A DNA stretch of 64,000 nt from the NCBI RefSeq assembly GCF_003999195.1, contig NZ_RJVR01000254.1, forward strand, positions 1 through 64,000. The letters run 5' to 3'. This DNA is from Streptomyces soli (lineage in GTDB: Bacteria > Actinomycetota > Actinomycetes > Streptomycetales > Streptomycetaceae). The notes below the pieces were generated by a model. It searched no databases, was not told where the DNA came from, and saw nothing but the letters and a program-made list of their open reading frames with translations. The position numbers and the translations under genes are program-made. Positions 33,318-41,442 of the stretch are shown piece by piece. Within the stretch, counting starts at the first letter, position 1. The number at the start of each line of letters is the position of its first letter.

Positions 33318-34225
33318 CAGTGGCGGCCCAGCTCGACCGAGATCCGCCCGAGTTGCTCCAGGCGCTGCTCGAGCGAGGGGTGGGTGGACAGCAGCTTGGA
33401 CAGGGACTCGCCGGAGGAGAAGGCGGGGGCGAAGTAGAAGGCGTTGAAGGGCTCGGCCTTGCGCAGGTCGCTGGTCGGGATCTTCGCCATCTGCCCGGTG
33501 ATCTTGGTGAGCGCCGAGGCCAGCGAGGAGGGGCGGCCGGTCAGCAGTGCGGCGGAGCGGTCGGCGGAGAGCTCGCGGTAGCGGGACAGCATCCGGGTCA
33601 GCAGGAAGCTGATCGCGTAGACGACGGCGCTGACCAGCGGGATCAGGATGATCGCCATCTGCGTGCCCGGGTCGCGGCTGCTGCGGCCGAGGCTACTCCA
33701 CAGGCCGATGCGGGTGATGAGTCCGGCCAGGACGCCGAGGAAGGAGGCGATGGTCATCACCGCGACGTCCTTGTGGGCCACATGGGACAGCTCGTGGGCG
33801 ATGACGCCCTCCAGCTCGTCCGGCTCCAGGCGGCGCAGCAGGCCGGTGGTGGCGCAGACGACGGCCGCCTTCTGGTTGCGCCCGGTGGCGAAGGCGTTGG
33901 GGACGTCGCTGTCGGCGACGGCGACCTTGGGCTTGGGCATGTCGGCGAGCGCGCAGATCCGGTCCACGACGCCGTGCAGCTCGGGGGCCTCCTCCGGGGT
34001 GACCTCGCGGGCTCCCATGCTGAAGGCGGCGATGCGGTCGCTGAACCAGAACTGGGCGATGAACAGCCCGCCCGCGATGATCAGGATGAACGGCCAGGAT
34101 CCGCGCAGCAGGGCGAGAAGGGCCCCTACGAAGACCACGTACAGCAGTCCGATCAGGAACATGGTGACCGTCATTCTGGTCGTCAGTCCCCGGTCAGGTG
34201 CGAAATGAGACCTGTCCTTGGCCAT
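33317..34225 (-). CDS. htpX: HtpX-family membrane zinc metalloprotease
   Basis: The 302-residue protein has two N-terminal membrane helices (TVTMFLIGLLYVVFVGALLA, FILIIAGGLFIAQFWF), the zinc site VIAHELSHVAHKD (HExxH, about residue 145), another pair of helices, and the third ligand Glu in SRYRELSADRSAALLTG. HtpX degrades damaged membrane proteins under stress. GAGGGG precedes ATG 34225. It forms a two-gene unit with pspAB. Confidence 0.93.
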   Translation of the reverse strand: MAKDRSHFAPDRGLTTRMTVTMFLIGLLYVVFVGALLALLRGSWPFILIIAGGLFIAQFWFSDRIAAFSMGAREVTPEEAPELHGVVDRICALADMPKPKVAVADSDVPNAFATGRNQKAAVVCATTGLLRRLEPDELEGVIAHELSHVAHKDVAVMTIASFLGVLAGLITRIGLWSSLGRSSRDPGTQMAIILIPLVSAVVYAISFLLTRMLSRYRELSADRSAALLTGRPSSLASALTKITGQMAKIPTSDLRKAEPFNAFYFAPAFSSGESLSKLLSTHPSLEQRLEQLGRISVELGRH

Positions 34226-34348
34226 GGCCCCTCCCGATTTCTGCGGGCCGCGGGGTAGCGGTGGTGCGGTGGGTGCGGCTCGTCGTGCTCCGCTGTCGAT
34301 ATCGATTGTGCTCCTACGACAGCGCGTGCGACGAGCCGCCTGCGGGGA

Positions 34349-35302
34349 TCAGCGTGACACGTCGAGGATCAACTTGCCGTAAGTGCGGCGGGCCCGCAGG
34401 TCCTCGTGGGCCTTGGCCGCCTCCGAGAGCGGGTAGACCCCGCCGATCTGCGGCCTGAGGCGGCCGTCGGCGGTCATGGCGAGCAGCTCGGCCATCGGCT
34501 CGCGGTACATGCCGGGGCGGCCGAGGCAGTGCATCAGCCAGAAGCCGACGACGGCCCGGGAGCGGGCCATGAGCTGGGCGGCCTGGATGGGGGTCGGCGG
34601 GACGCGGGAGGCAAGCCCGTACGTGACCAGCCGGCCGAAGGGCGCCAGGGCGGCGAGGGAGGCGTCGAAGACCGGGCCGCCCGTCATTTCCAGGACGATG
34701 TCGACCTTCTTGCCGCCGTTCGCATCGGTCAGACGCTCCTTCAGACCCTCGGCGTCGGCATCGATCGCGACATCGGCGCCCAGTTCCAGGGCCAGGTCGC
34801 GCTTCTCCTTGGAGGAGGCGGTGGCGATGATCCGGCCGGCACCGAAGGTCTTGGCGAGCTGCACGGCGAGCGAGCCGGTGCCGCCCGCGGCCGCGTGGAC
34901 GACCACGGACTCGCCCTCGGCGATCCGGGCCGAGGTGCGCAGCAGGTGCCAGGCGGTCAGGCCCTGGACGACCAGGGCGAGGGCCTGGCCGTCGCTGACG
35001 CCGTCCGGGACCTCGTGGGCCAGGTACTCCTGGACAACGGCCTTCTCGGCATAGCCCCCGTTGTCGGTGAGGGCGACCACGCGGCGGCCGTCGGGGGTGC
35101 GACCGACGACCTCGCCGCCGGGCACCAGGGGAAGGGCCGCCTTGGACAGGTAGGAGTTCTCGACCATGTGGGTGTCGGCGTAGTTCACGCCCGCCGACGA
35201 GACCTCCACCAGCACCTGTCCCGGCCCGGGCACGGGGTCGGGCAGCTCCGCCTGCCGCAGCACTTCCGGCCCGCCGAACTCGGTGATCTGGATCGCGCGC
35301 AC
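34349..35302 (-). CDS. Zinc-independent quinone oxidoreductase / alcohol dehydrogenase
   Basis: The 317-residue protein belongs to the medium-chain reductase family. It has GGPEVLRQAELPDPVPGPGQ at the N-terminus, AGVNYADTHM instead of the zinc-binding Cys of true alcohol dehydrogenases, and the NADPH-binding VVVHAAAGGTGSLAVQLAKT with ATASSKEKRDLALELGAD. The C-terminus YPLSEAAKAHEDLRARRTYG,KLIL is typical of quinone reductases. GTG 35302 was chosen because GGAGGGAG precedes it within the preceding five codons of the longer frame. Single gene, divergent from the glycogen-domain gene. Confidence 0.9.
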   Translation of the reverse strand: MRAIQITEFGGPEVLRQAELPDPVPGPGQVLVEVSSAGVNYADTHMVENSYLSKAALPLVPGGEVVGRTPDGRRVVALTDNGGYAEKAVVQEYLAHEVPDGVSDGQALALVVQGLTAWHLLRTSARIAEGESVVVHAAAGGTGSLAVQLAKTFGAGRIIATASSKEKRDLALELGADVAIDADAEGLKERLTDANGGKKVDIVLEMTGGPVFDASLAALAPFGRLVTYGLASRVPPTPIQAAQLMARSRAVVGFWLMHCLGRPGMYREPMAELLAMTADGRLRPQIGGVYPLSEAAKAHEDLRARRTYGKLILDVSR

Positions 35303-35441
35303 CGCGACTCCCTCCATCGTCTTGCTGGGTACGGGACCACGCTACCGTCAACACCGACCAGTCGGTATGTGACATCCACCGCGACACCGGAGGAATGTGA
35401 GAGCCCGCGCTCTCATCGCCGACCCTCGCAGGGAGTTGCCC

Positions 35442-35717
35442 ATGCTCAGGCGCACCAAGCTCTTCGGCAGGAAAACCCGCGTCACCTTCGCCCTCCCGGC
35501 CGACCAGCCGCCCGGCGCCGTGAGCGTCGTCGGCGATTTCAACGGCTGGGAGCCTGGCCGCCACGCCCTCGTGCCGCGCCGCAACGGCACCCGTACGATC
35601 TCGGTGATCCTCCCTTCGGGTGTACACCGCTTCCGCTATCTGGCCACCGGTTCGTTGTGGTTCGACGACGACACCGCCGACGGCATAGACGGTCAGGGCA
35701 GCCTGCTCGAGCTCTGA
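35442..35717 (+). CDS. Stand-alone CBM48 / AMPK-beta-like glycogen-binding domain protein
   Basis: This 91-residue protein consists of one isoamylase N-terminal (E-set) domain: VTFALPADQPPGAVSVVGDF, NGWEPGRHALVPR, VILPSGVHRFRYLATGSLW. The aromatic and GDFNGW motif bind alpha-glucans in glycogen branching enzymes and AMPK beta. AGGGAG precedes ATG 35442. No catalytic domain is attached, so it may target a partner to glycogen or act as a sensor; partner unknown. Confidence 0.82.
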   Translation: MLRRTKLFGRKTRVTFALPADQPPGAVSVVGDFNGWEPGRHALVPRRNGTRTISVILPSGVHRFRYLATGSLWFDDDTADGIDGQGSLLEL

Positions 35718-35879
35718 CCCCGGACACGGGGGTGAGGGTTGACCCGACCGCCGGTCGCTGACAGAGCGTCCGCGGCCCCCGGCCCGTATGGTCGTGCGTA
35801 GTGCTGGAGCCGGGGCTTGCGATGGGGAGCGACTCGCGGCGGCGCGGGCGACCGCGTGGACCGGAAGGGCGAGAAACCT

Positions 35880-36818
35880 ATGTGGCGTCGCCTCCCTGTG
35901 CGTCAGATCTGCTGCGTGGCTCCTCTGCTGCTGGTCGTCGCGCTGGTGTTCTGGCGGTGGCCGATGGTGGATTCCGGCACCGCCCAGCTGGGCTCCGCGG
36001 ACCGGGAGTGGCTGCTCCTGGCGGCCGGTGCGGCGGTGCTGACCTGGGTGTGCTCGGCGACCGCGCAGCAGGGGGCGGTGCTGGAGCAGTTGCCGCCGTG
36101 GCGGTTGCTGGCGACATCGTTCGCGGCCTCGGCGGCCAATCACATCCTTCCGGCCGGCGTGGGCGGTAACGCGGTCAGTCTGCGCTTCCTGGTCCGCTGC
36201 GGCCTGTCGCCGAGCCGCTCGGCCGCCGCGCTGACGGTGCGGGCGGTGGCGGGCGGGATCGTGCGGGTGGCACTGCTGCTGGTGCTGCTGCTCGCCTTCC
36301 CGCACGCGCTCACCGTGCACCGGGTGGGCGTGCACGGCCGGCCGGACAACTCGCTGGTCATCGGGGTGGCCGTGCTGGTGTGCGCGGTGGTGGCGGGGCT
36401 GGCCGGCGTGCGGCGGGTGCGTACGATGCTGCGTTCCTTCCTCGGCACTCTGGCGACCGATGTGCGGGCGGTCCACGGGCGGTCCGCCCGGGTGGCGGCG
36501 CTGTGGGCGGGCTCGCTGGCCTTTCCGGTGGCGCACGCGGCGGTGCTGGTCGCGGCCGTACGGGCGCTGCACGCGCCGGTGCCGGCCGCACACGTGGCGG
36601 TGGCGTATCTGGCGGGGAGCGCGGCGGCCGCGCTGCTGCCGACGCCGGGCGGGCTGGGCTCGCTCGATGTCGCGCTGGGGCTGGCTCTGGTGACGGCGGG
36701 GACGACGGCGGTCGTGGCGACCTCCGCGGTGCTGGCCTACCGTCTGGTCACCGTATGGCTGCCGCTGGTGCCCGGGGTGCTGGTGCTGGCGGCGCTGGTG
36801 CGTCGGCGGGTGCTCTGA
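35880..36818 (+). CDS. Lysylphosphatidylglycerol synthase-like membrane protein (flippase domain)
   Basis: The 312-residue protein has about eight membrane helices of the UPF0104/LPG-flippase family, with FAASAANHILPAGVGGNAVS, VHGRSARVAALWAGSLAFPV, YLAGSAAAALLPTPGGLGSL as family marks (P-x-P-G-G-L-G). There is no catalytic lysyl-transfer domain. ATG 35880 follows GGAAGGG. It is followed one base later by the channel-like gene, so both form an operon. Probably moves or shields an envelope lipid. Confidence 0.8.
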   Translation: MWRRLPVRQICCVAPLLLVVALVFWRWPMVDSGTAQLGSADREWLLLAAGAAVLTWVCSATAQQGAVLEQLPPWRLLATSFAASAANHILPAGVGGNAVSLRFLVRCGLSPSRSAAALTVRAVAGGIVRVALLLVLLLAFPHALTVHRVGVHGRPDNSLVIGVAVLVCAVVAGLAGVRRVRTMLRSFLGTLATDVRAVHGRSARVAALWAGSLAFPVAHAAVLVAAVRALHAPVPAAHVAVAYLAGSAAAALLPTPGGLGSLDVALGLALVTAGTTAVVATSAVLAYRLVTVWLPLVPGVLVLAALVRRRVL

Positions 36819-36819
36819 C

Positions 36820-37911
36820 GTGCGGGTTCTCTTCGGCGTACTCGGTGCGCTGGTGGTCGCCGGGACCTTCTCCTCGGTCCTGCGCACACTGGTGATCCCC
36901 CGGCCGACCCGGTCCAGCTTCACCCGGACCATTCAGGCGCTGGTCCGCCGGATGTTCCAGACGGTGGCCGACCGACTGGACGATCCCGAGGCGAAGGACC
37001 GGGTGCTCGGACCGGTGGCCCCGCTGTCGATCCTGGTGACGCTGGTGTGCTGGCTGCTGGCCTTTCTGATCGGCTACGCCATGCTCCAGGGCTCGGTCAG
37101 CGAACTGGGGCCTCTGCAGGCCATCCGGGAGGCTGGCTCTTCGCTGTTCACCCTTGGCTTCGCGAGCAGCCACCACGTCGAGCTCACCGTGATCGACTTC
37201 TGCGCCGCGGCCACCGGGCCGATCGTCATCGGGCTCCAGGTCGGTTATCTGCCGACCATCTACAGCGCCTACGCGCGCCGCGAGACCGAGGTGACCCTGC
37301 TCTTCGCCAGGACCGGCACCCCGCCCTGGGGGCCCGAGATCCTTGCCCGGTACGCCCAGGTCCAGCTGCTGGACGAGCTCACGGAGCTGTTCCACAACTG
37401 GGAGCGGTGGAGCGCCGAGGTCAGCGAGAGCCACACCTCGTACCCGATCCTCATCCACTTCCGCTCCCCCAGGGCCGACCGCAACTGGCTCATCGCCCTG
37501 CTCTCCGTCCTCGACGCCGGAGCGCTGCGGCTGGCCTTCAACCCCAGCAGCCCGCAGGCCGAGGTCCGCATGGGACTGCGCGCCGGGTTCATGTGCCTGC
37601 GCGACCTCGCCGACGCCCGGGGCATCCCGTACGACCGCGACCCCACCCCCGACAGTCCCATCGAGCTGACGTACGAGGAGTTCCTGGCGGGGGTGGGCCG
37701 CATGGCGGAGTACGGCTATCCGATGGAGCGCACGCCCGAGGAGGCCTGGCCCCAGTTCCGTGGCTGGCGGGTCAACTACGAATCCGTCGCGCACCGCATC
37801 GCCCGTGACATCGACGCGGTCCCGGCCCCCTGGTCCGGGCCTCGCCGGACGGGCGAGGCGGTGGTGGTGCCCACGACGCCGGTGGACCGTCGGCCTACCG
37901 GGCCGTCATGA
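36820..37911 (+). CDS. Ion-channel-like membrane protein with large cytoplasmic domain
   Basis: The 363-residue protein starts with a helix (VLFGVLGALVVAGTFSSVLR), then helix SILVTLVCWLLAFLIGYAML, a pore-loop-like REAGSSLFTLGFASSHH, and helix VIDFCAAATGPIVIGLQVGY, the layout of two-pore-helix potassium channels. The loop lacks a canonical T-x-G-Y/F-G filter (TLGFA instead). A 200-residue cytoplasmic helical domain follows (RYAQVQLLDELTELFHNWER). The GTG start lies directly after the TGA of the flippase-like gene. Recurrent in Streptomyces; function unproven. Confidence 0.7.
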   Translation: MRVLFGVLGALVVAGTFSSVLRTLVIPRPTRSSFTRTIQALVRRMFQTVADRLDDPEAKDRVLGPVAPLSILVTLVCWLLAFLIGYAMLQGSVSELGPLQAIREAGSSLFTLGFASSHHVELTVIDFCAAATGPIVIGLQVGYLPTIYSAYARRETEVTLLFARTGTPPWGPEILARYAQVQLLDELTELFHNWERWSAEVSESHTSYPILIHFRSPRADRNWLIALLSVLDAGALRLAFNPSSPQAEVRMGLRAGFMCLRDLADARGIPYDRDPTPDSPIELTYEEFLAGVGRMAEYGYPMERTPEEAWPQFRGWRVNYESVAHRIARDIDAVPAPWSGPRRTGEAVVVPTTPVDRRPTGPS

Positions 37912-38179
37912 ACTCCGCGGTGCGCAGCGCCCGTTCGGTCACGCGGACGTCCCCGACGGTGCCGTGCAGGATCTGGTCGATCTTTCCGCCGTACTCGTCC
38001 CGCTGGTCCTCGGTGTCCGGCCGCCAGTCCCCACGCCCGGCGGCGGCCGCCCGCGGCGCGCCGCCCAGCCCCGCCACCGCGACGCCGGCTCCCACCAGCC
38101 CGGCGCCCATGAGCAAGGAACGGCGGCTCGCGCCGACTTGGGGCCCTTCGGGCTGGTGGTGCGGACTGCACATGGCCAT
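37895..38179 (-). CDS. Small Tat-exported protein
   Basis: The 94-residue protein has a Tat signal peptide: SRRSLLMGAGLVGAGVAVAG, with cleavage near PRAAAA. The mature part is only about 48 residues (RGDWRPDTEDQRDEYGGKID, QILHGTVGDVRVTERALRTA) and charged. Its 3' end overlaps the convergent channel-like gene by 17 bases. No cofactor motif is visible, so it may be a Tat-dependent partner or peptide of unknown role. Confidence 0.65.
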   Translation of the reverse strand: MAMCSPHHQPEGPQVGASRRSLLMGAGLVGAGVAVAGLGGAPRAAAAGRGDWRPDTEDQRDEYGGKIDQILHGTVGDVRVTERALRTAEFMTAR

Positions 38180-38291
38180 CTCCGTGTTCCGTGATCGTCA
38201 CAGCGAACCGGAACGGAACGCTACGGTCGGCCGCCCCAAGCGCACGGCGGAGCCCCCGGCAACACCCGGAGAAGACTGCGTGAACGCCCGG

Positions 38292-39434
38292 TCAGACCGC
38301 CGGCACCGGCTGCGGCGCCGGCGGCCCGACGTAACGGGCGGAGGGCCTTATGATCTTGCTGTCCTCCGCCTGCTCAAGGATGTTCGCACTCCACCCGACG
38401 ACCCGAGCGCAGGCGAACGTCGGAGTGAACATCTCCCTTGGCAGGCCGCAGAGTTCCATGACCACGCCGGCGTAGAACTCCACGTTGATGTGCAATTCGC
38501 GGCCGGGCTTGAGTTCGGCGAGGATCGCTTCGACGCGCTCCTCGACCTGGACGGCGAAGTCGACGAGCGGGCCGCCGAAGCTGCGGGCGATCTCCTTGAG
38601 CATGCGGGAGCGGGGGTCCTCGGTGGTGTATACGGGGTGGCCGAAGCCCATGACGCGGTCACCGGCGAGGACGAGTTCGCGGATCCAGGGGTCGATGCGA
38701 TCCGGGGTGCCGATGGCGCCGAGCGTGTCCAGGGCGCGGCTGGGGGCGCCGCCGTGCAGGGGGCCCGAGAGGGCGCCGATGGCGCCGACGAGGCAGGCGG
38801 CGAGGTCGGCGCCGGTGGAGGTGATGACGCGGGCGGTGAAGGTGGACGCGTTGAAGCCGTGGTCGATGGTGGAGATCAGGTACTGCTCGACCGCCCTGGC
38901 CCGGACGGGGTCGGGCTCCTCGCCGGTGAGCATGTAGAGGTAGTTCTCGGCGTACGGCAGGTCGTCGCGCGGCCCGACCGGCGCCAGGCCCTGGCCAATC
39001 CGGTGCAGGGCGGTGAGCAGGGTGGGCACGGCGGCGCAGGCGGCGATGGCGTCGTCGCGGCGCCGGTCGGCGTCGATGTCGTACAGCGGGCGCAGCCCGG
39101 CCGAGGCCCCGTAGAGGGAGAGCGCGGTACGCAGGCCGGTGAGCGGGCCGCTCAGCGCGCAGGAGCGGGCGATGGCGGGGAGCGCGTCGCTGACGTCGGC
39201 GGGCAGGTGGCGCAGGGCGGCGGTGCGGGCGGTGAAGGCGGCGCGCTCGGCGGCGTCCGGCAGCGTGCCGTGGACCATCAGGTGCCAGACGTCCTCGAAG
39301 GTGCGGGTCCGGGCGAGTTCGACGGCCGAGTACTGGCGGTAGTGGTAGAAGCCCTCGCTGCCGCGTACGTCGCCGATTTCGGTCTCGGTGACGACGACGC
39401 CCTTGAGGCCGCGCGGTACGTCGGTGATCGCCAT
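38292..39434 (-). CDS. Citrate synthase / 2-methylcitrate synthase family enzyme
   Basis: The 380-residue enzyme has the catalytic residues of the family: His in GPLHGGAPSRAL, His in GFGHPVYTTEDPR, Asp near the end of FYAGVVMELCGLP. ATG 39434 follows GGGAGGA, and MAITDVPRGLKGVVVTETEIG is the standard N-terminus; the frame open to 39527 runs through the operator region. It is divergent from an HTH-fused paralogue, which probably controls it via the palindromes between them. Confidence 0.92.
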   Translation of the reverse strand: MAITDVPRGLKGVVVTETEIGDVRGSEGFYHYRQYSAVELARTRTFEDVWHLMVHGTLPDAAERAAFTARTAALRHLPADVSDALPAIARSCALSGPLTGLRTALSLYGASAGLRPLYDIDADRRRDDAIAACAAVPTLLTALHRIGQGLAPVGPRDDLPYAENYLYMLTGEEPDPVRARAVEQYLISTIDHGFNASTFTARVITSTGADLAACLVGAIGALSGPLHGGAPSRALDTLGAIGTPDRIDPWIRELVLAGDRVMGFGHPVYTTEDPRSRMLKEIARSFGGPLVDFAVQVEERVEAILAELKPGRELHINVEFYAGVVMELCGLPREMFTPTFACARVVGWSANILEQAEDSKIIRPSARYVGPPAPQPVPAV

Positions 39435-39468
39435 GGTGGTTCCTCCCTTGATGTTGATGCGACTGTCT

Positions 39469-39507
39469 ATGATTGAATCAATGCCTGTCAACATTGATTC
39501 AATCAAT
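39469..39507. promoter_or_regulatory. Twin palindromic operator between citrate synthase genes
   Basis: Box B (39493-39507) ATTGATTCAATCAAT is a perfect palindrome with 7-bp arms around a C. Box A (39469-39482) ATGATTGAATCAAT is the same motif in inverse reading with one base changed. Centres are about 24 bp apart. The AT-rich boxes stand out in 72% GC surroundings and lie 19 and 35 bases from the two starts, fitting autoregulation by the HTH-fused protein. Confidence 0.75.
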
Positions 39508-39525
39508 GTGTGATGAGATGGGGCC

Positions 39526-40776
39526 ATGGCGGATCAATCAACGAGACTGACCACGCGCGAGGCGGCCGAGCGGCTCGGCGTCAAGCCCGAGACGGTGTAC
39601 GCGTACGTCAGCCGCGGGCTGCTGACCAGCCGTCGCGCGGAAGGCGGGCGCGGCAGCACCTTCGACGCCACGGAGGTCGACGCGCTGGCGCGGCGCGCCG
39701 CCCGGCGTCCGGGGGACGACACACCGGGGTCGGGGGGCACGGGGGCCGGGGCGGTGGGGCCCGTCCGTACCGGCATCACCCTGATAGAGAAGGACCGGTA
39801 CTTCTTCCGCGGCGTCGACGCCACCGAACTGGCCGCGCGCTACGGCTACGAGGAGATCGCGGAGTGGCTGTGGACCGGCGTGATGCGGCCCGGCGCGCGC
39901 TTCACCGCGCCGGAGCAGACGCTGGCCGCCGCCCGGCGCTCCGTCGCCGCACTCCCCGCGCACAGCGGCCCCGTGGACCGGCTGCGGGTCACGGCCATCG
40001 CGGCCGCGGCCGCCGATCCGCTGCGCTTCGACCTGTCGCCGGGGGCCGTACTCGGCAGCGCCCGCAGCCTCATTCCGGCCCTGGTCGACGCGCTGCCACC
40101 GGCCGGGCAGCCGCACCGGGGGGAGGGCCGGCTGGCGTGGCGGCTGTGGTCCCGGCTGACGGAGCGCACTCCTGACGATGCGTCACTGCGTGTGCTGGAC
40201 GCCGCACTCGCCCTGCTCATCGACCACGACCTCGCCGCCTCGACCCTCGCCGTACGGGTCGCCGCGTCCGCCCGGGCCCATCCGTACGCCGTCGTCTCGG
40301 CGGGGCTCGGCGCTCTTGAGGGCCCCCTGCACGGCGCGGCGAGCGGGCTCGCCCACCGCTTCCTGGTCGAGGTGCTGGAACGGGGCGGCGCCGCCCCCGT
40401 CGTCGCGGACCACCTGCGCACCGGGCAGCCCGTGCCGGGGCTGGGCCACCGCCTGTACTCCGGCGACGATCCGCGGGCCCGGATGCTCTTCCGGCTCCTG
40501 GACGCGGTGCCGCAGGCCGCGCCCGCCCTCGCCGCCGCCCGCGACGTCGTCGAGACCGCCGCCCGGCACACCCCGCTGCACGCCAACGTCGACCTCGCCC
40601 TCGCCGTGCTGTCCGTCGCCTCCAACATGCCGGCCGAGGCCGGTGAAACGGTGTTCGCAGTAGGCCGGACCGCCGGCTGGATCGCCCACGCCCTCGAGGA
40701 GTACGCCGAGCCACCCCTGCGCATGCGCCCCGTCGGCCACTACGACGGCCCGAAGCCGCCGCAGCCCCTGCCGTGA
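39526..40776 (+). CDS. HTH-citrate synthase fusion protein
   Basis: The 416-residue protein starts with a MerR/excisionase-type helix-turn-helix (RLTTREAAERLGVKPETVYA, YVSRGLL, residues 5-60), then a Gly-rich linker, and a full citrate-synthase fold from about residue 85. Catalytic motifs are GPLHGAASGLAHRF and GLGHRLYSGDDPRARM; the third, LHANVDLALAVLSVA, keeps Asp. Several Streptomyces carry this fusion next to a plain citrate synthase. Since the HTH is attached to a metabolic enzyme, it may sense oxaloacetate or an acyl-CoA and regulate its divergent partner. Whether it still catalyses is open. Confidence 0.88.
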   Translation: MADQSTRLTTREAAERLGVKPETVYAYVSRGLLTSRRAEGGRGSTFDATEVDALARRAARRPGDDTPGSGGTGAGAVGPVRTGITLIEKDRYFFRGVDATELAARYGYEEIAEWLWTGVMRPGARFTAPEQTLAAARRSVAALPAHSGPVDRLRVTAIAAAAADPLRFDLSPGAVLGSARSLIPALVDALPPAGQPHRGEGRLAWRLWSRLTERTPDDASLRVLDAALALLIDHDLAASTLAVRVAASARAHPYAVVSAGLGALEGPLHGAASGLAHRFLVEVLERGGAAPVVADHLRTGQPVPGLGHRLYSGDDPRARMLFRLLDAVPQAAPALAAARDVVETAARHTPLHANVDLALAVLSVASNMPAEAGETVFAVGRTAGWIAHALEEYAEPPLRMRPVGHYDGPKPPQPLP

Positions 40777-40809
40777 CGCGGCGCCGACACCGCAATCGTC
40801 CCGGACGCG

Positions 40810-40832
40810 AATAGTCCCGTAGCGGACCTATT
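40810..40832. promoter_or_regulatory. Imperfect dyad before marR
   Basis: Arms AATAGTCC and GGACCTATT around CGTAGC form a 23-base dyad ending 17 bases before the marR start. The core ATAGTCCC recurs at 41378-41385, upstream of the MFS gene, so both are candidate binding sites of the MarR protein. Confidence 0.6.
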
Positions 40833-40848
40833 TTGTTACGCTCGATCC

Positions 40849-41352
40849 ATGACCACCATTGCACACACACCTCCGCAGCCCGTGTCGGCCGGCCTCGACC
40901 TCACCGGCCTGCTGCAGCACGCGGCCCACGTCCTGACCACGCAGACGACAGCGGCGCTCGGCGAGCTGGACATCTCCCCGCGCGGCTTCTGCGTGCTCGC
41001 CCACGCCCTGCCCGGCGGTCTCACCCAGGCGCAGGTGGCGGAGTTGTCCCGGCTCGACAAGACCACGATGGTCGTGACCGTCGACGAGCTGGAGAAGGCC
41101 GGCCTGGCCGAGCGCGTCCCGTCGCCCACCGACCGCAGGGCGCGCATCATCCGGGTCACCGAGGAGGGCCGCAAGACCGTCGAGGCGGGCCGGGAGATCA
41201 CCGAGCACGTGCACGGCGACGTACTCGGCGCACTGCCCGAGCAGGAGCGGGAGGCCTTCGCCTCGGCGCTCGTACGGCTGGTGAACGGGCATCTCGCGGA
41301 GCCCGTGGAGTGCGAGCGTCCGGTGCGGCGGGCACGGCAGTCGCGAAAGTAA
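40849..41352 (+). CDS. MarR-family transcriptional regulator
   Basis: The 167-residue protein has the MarR winged helix: FCVLAHALPGGLTQAQVAEL, SRLDKTTMVVTVDELEKAGL, AERVPSPTDRRARIIRVTEE (DxR wing). It precedes an MFS drug exporter on the same strand and presumably represses it until a ligand binds. The TAA stop lies inside the first copy of a 14-bp tandem repeat. Confidence 0.92.
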   Translation: MTTIAHTPPQPVSAGLDLTGLLQHAAHVLTTQTTAALGELDISPRGFCVLAHALPGGLTQAQVAELSRLDKTTMVVTVDELEKAGLAERVPSPTDRRARIIRVTEEGRKTVEAGREITEHVHGDVLGALPEQEREAFASALVRLVNGHLAEPVECERPVRRARQSRK

Positions 41353-41367
41353 GGTCGCGAAAGTAAG
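41340..41367. repeat. 14-bp tandem duplication at marR stop
   Basis: GTCGCGAAAGTAAG occurs twice in direct succession. The first copy contains the marR stop codon; the second copy would give the same ending, so the duplication is neutral for the protein but changes the spacing to the MFS promoter. Confidence 0.85.
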
Positions 41368-41442
41368 TCCGAAGTAGATAGTCCCATACAAAACAATCTG
41401 GTAGTGTCCTTCCTGGTACTTCGACGACCAGGAGGCGACCCC

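Noticed and set aside
34314-36932. Very long open frame on the minus strand across several plus-strand genes
   Set aside because: Composition is Arg/Pro/His-rich and it mirrors strong GC-third-position genes on the other strand; only the quinone oxidoreductase part, in a different frame, is coding.
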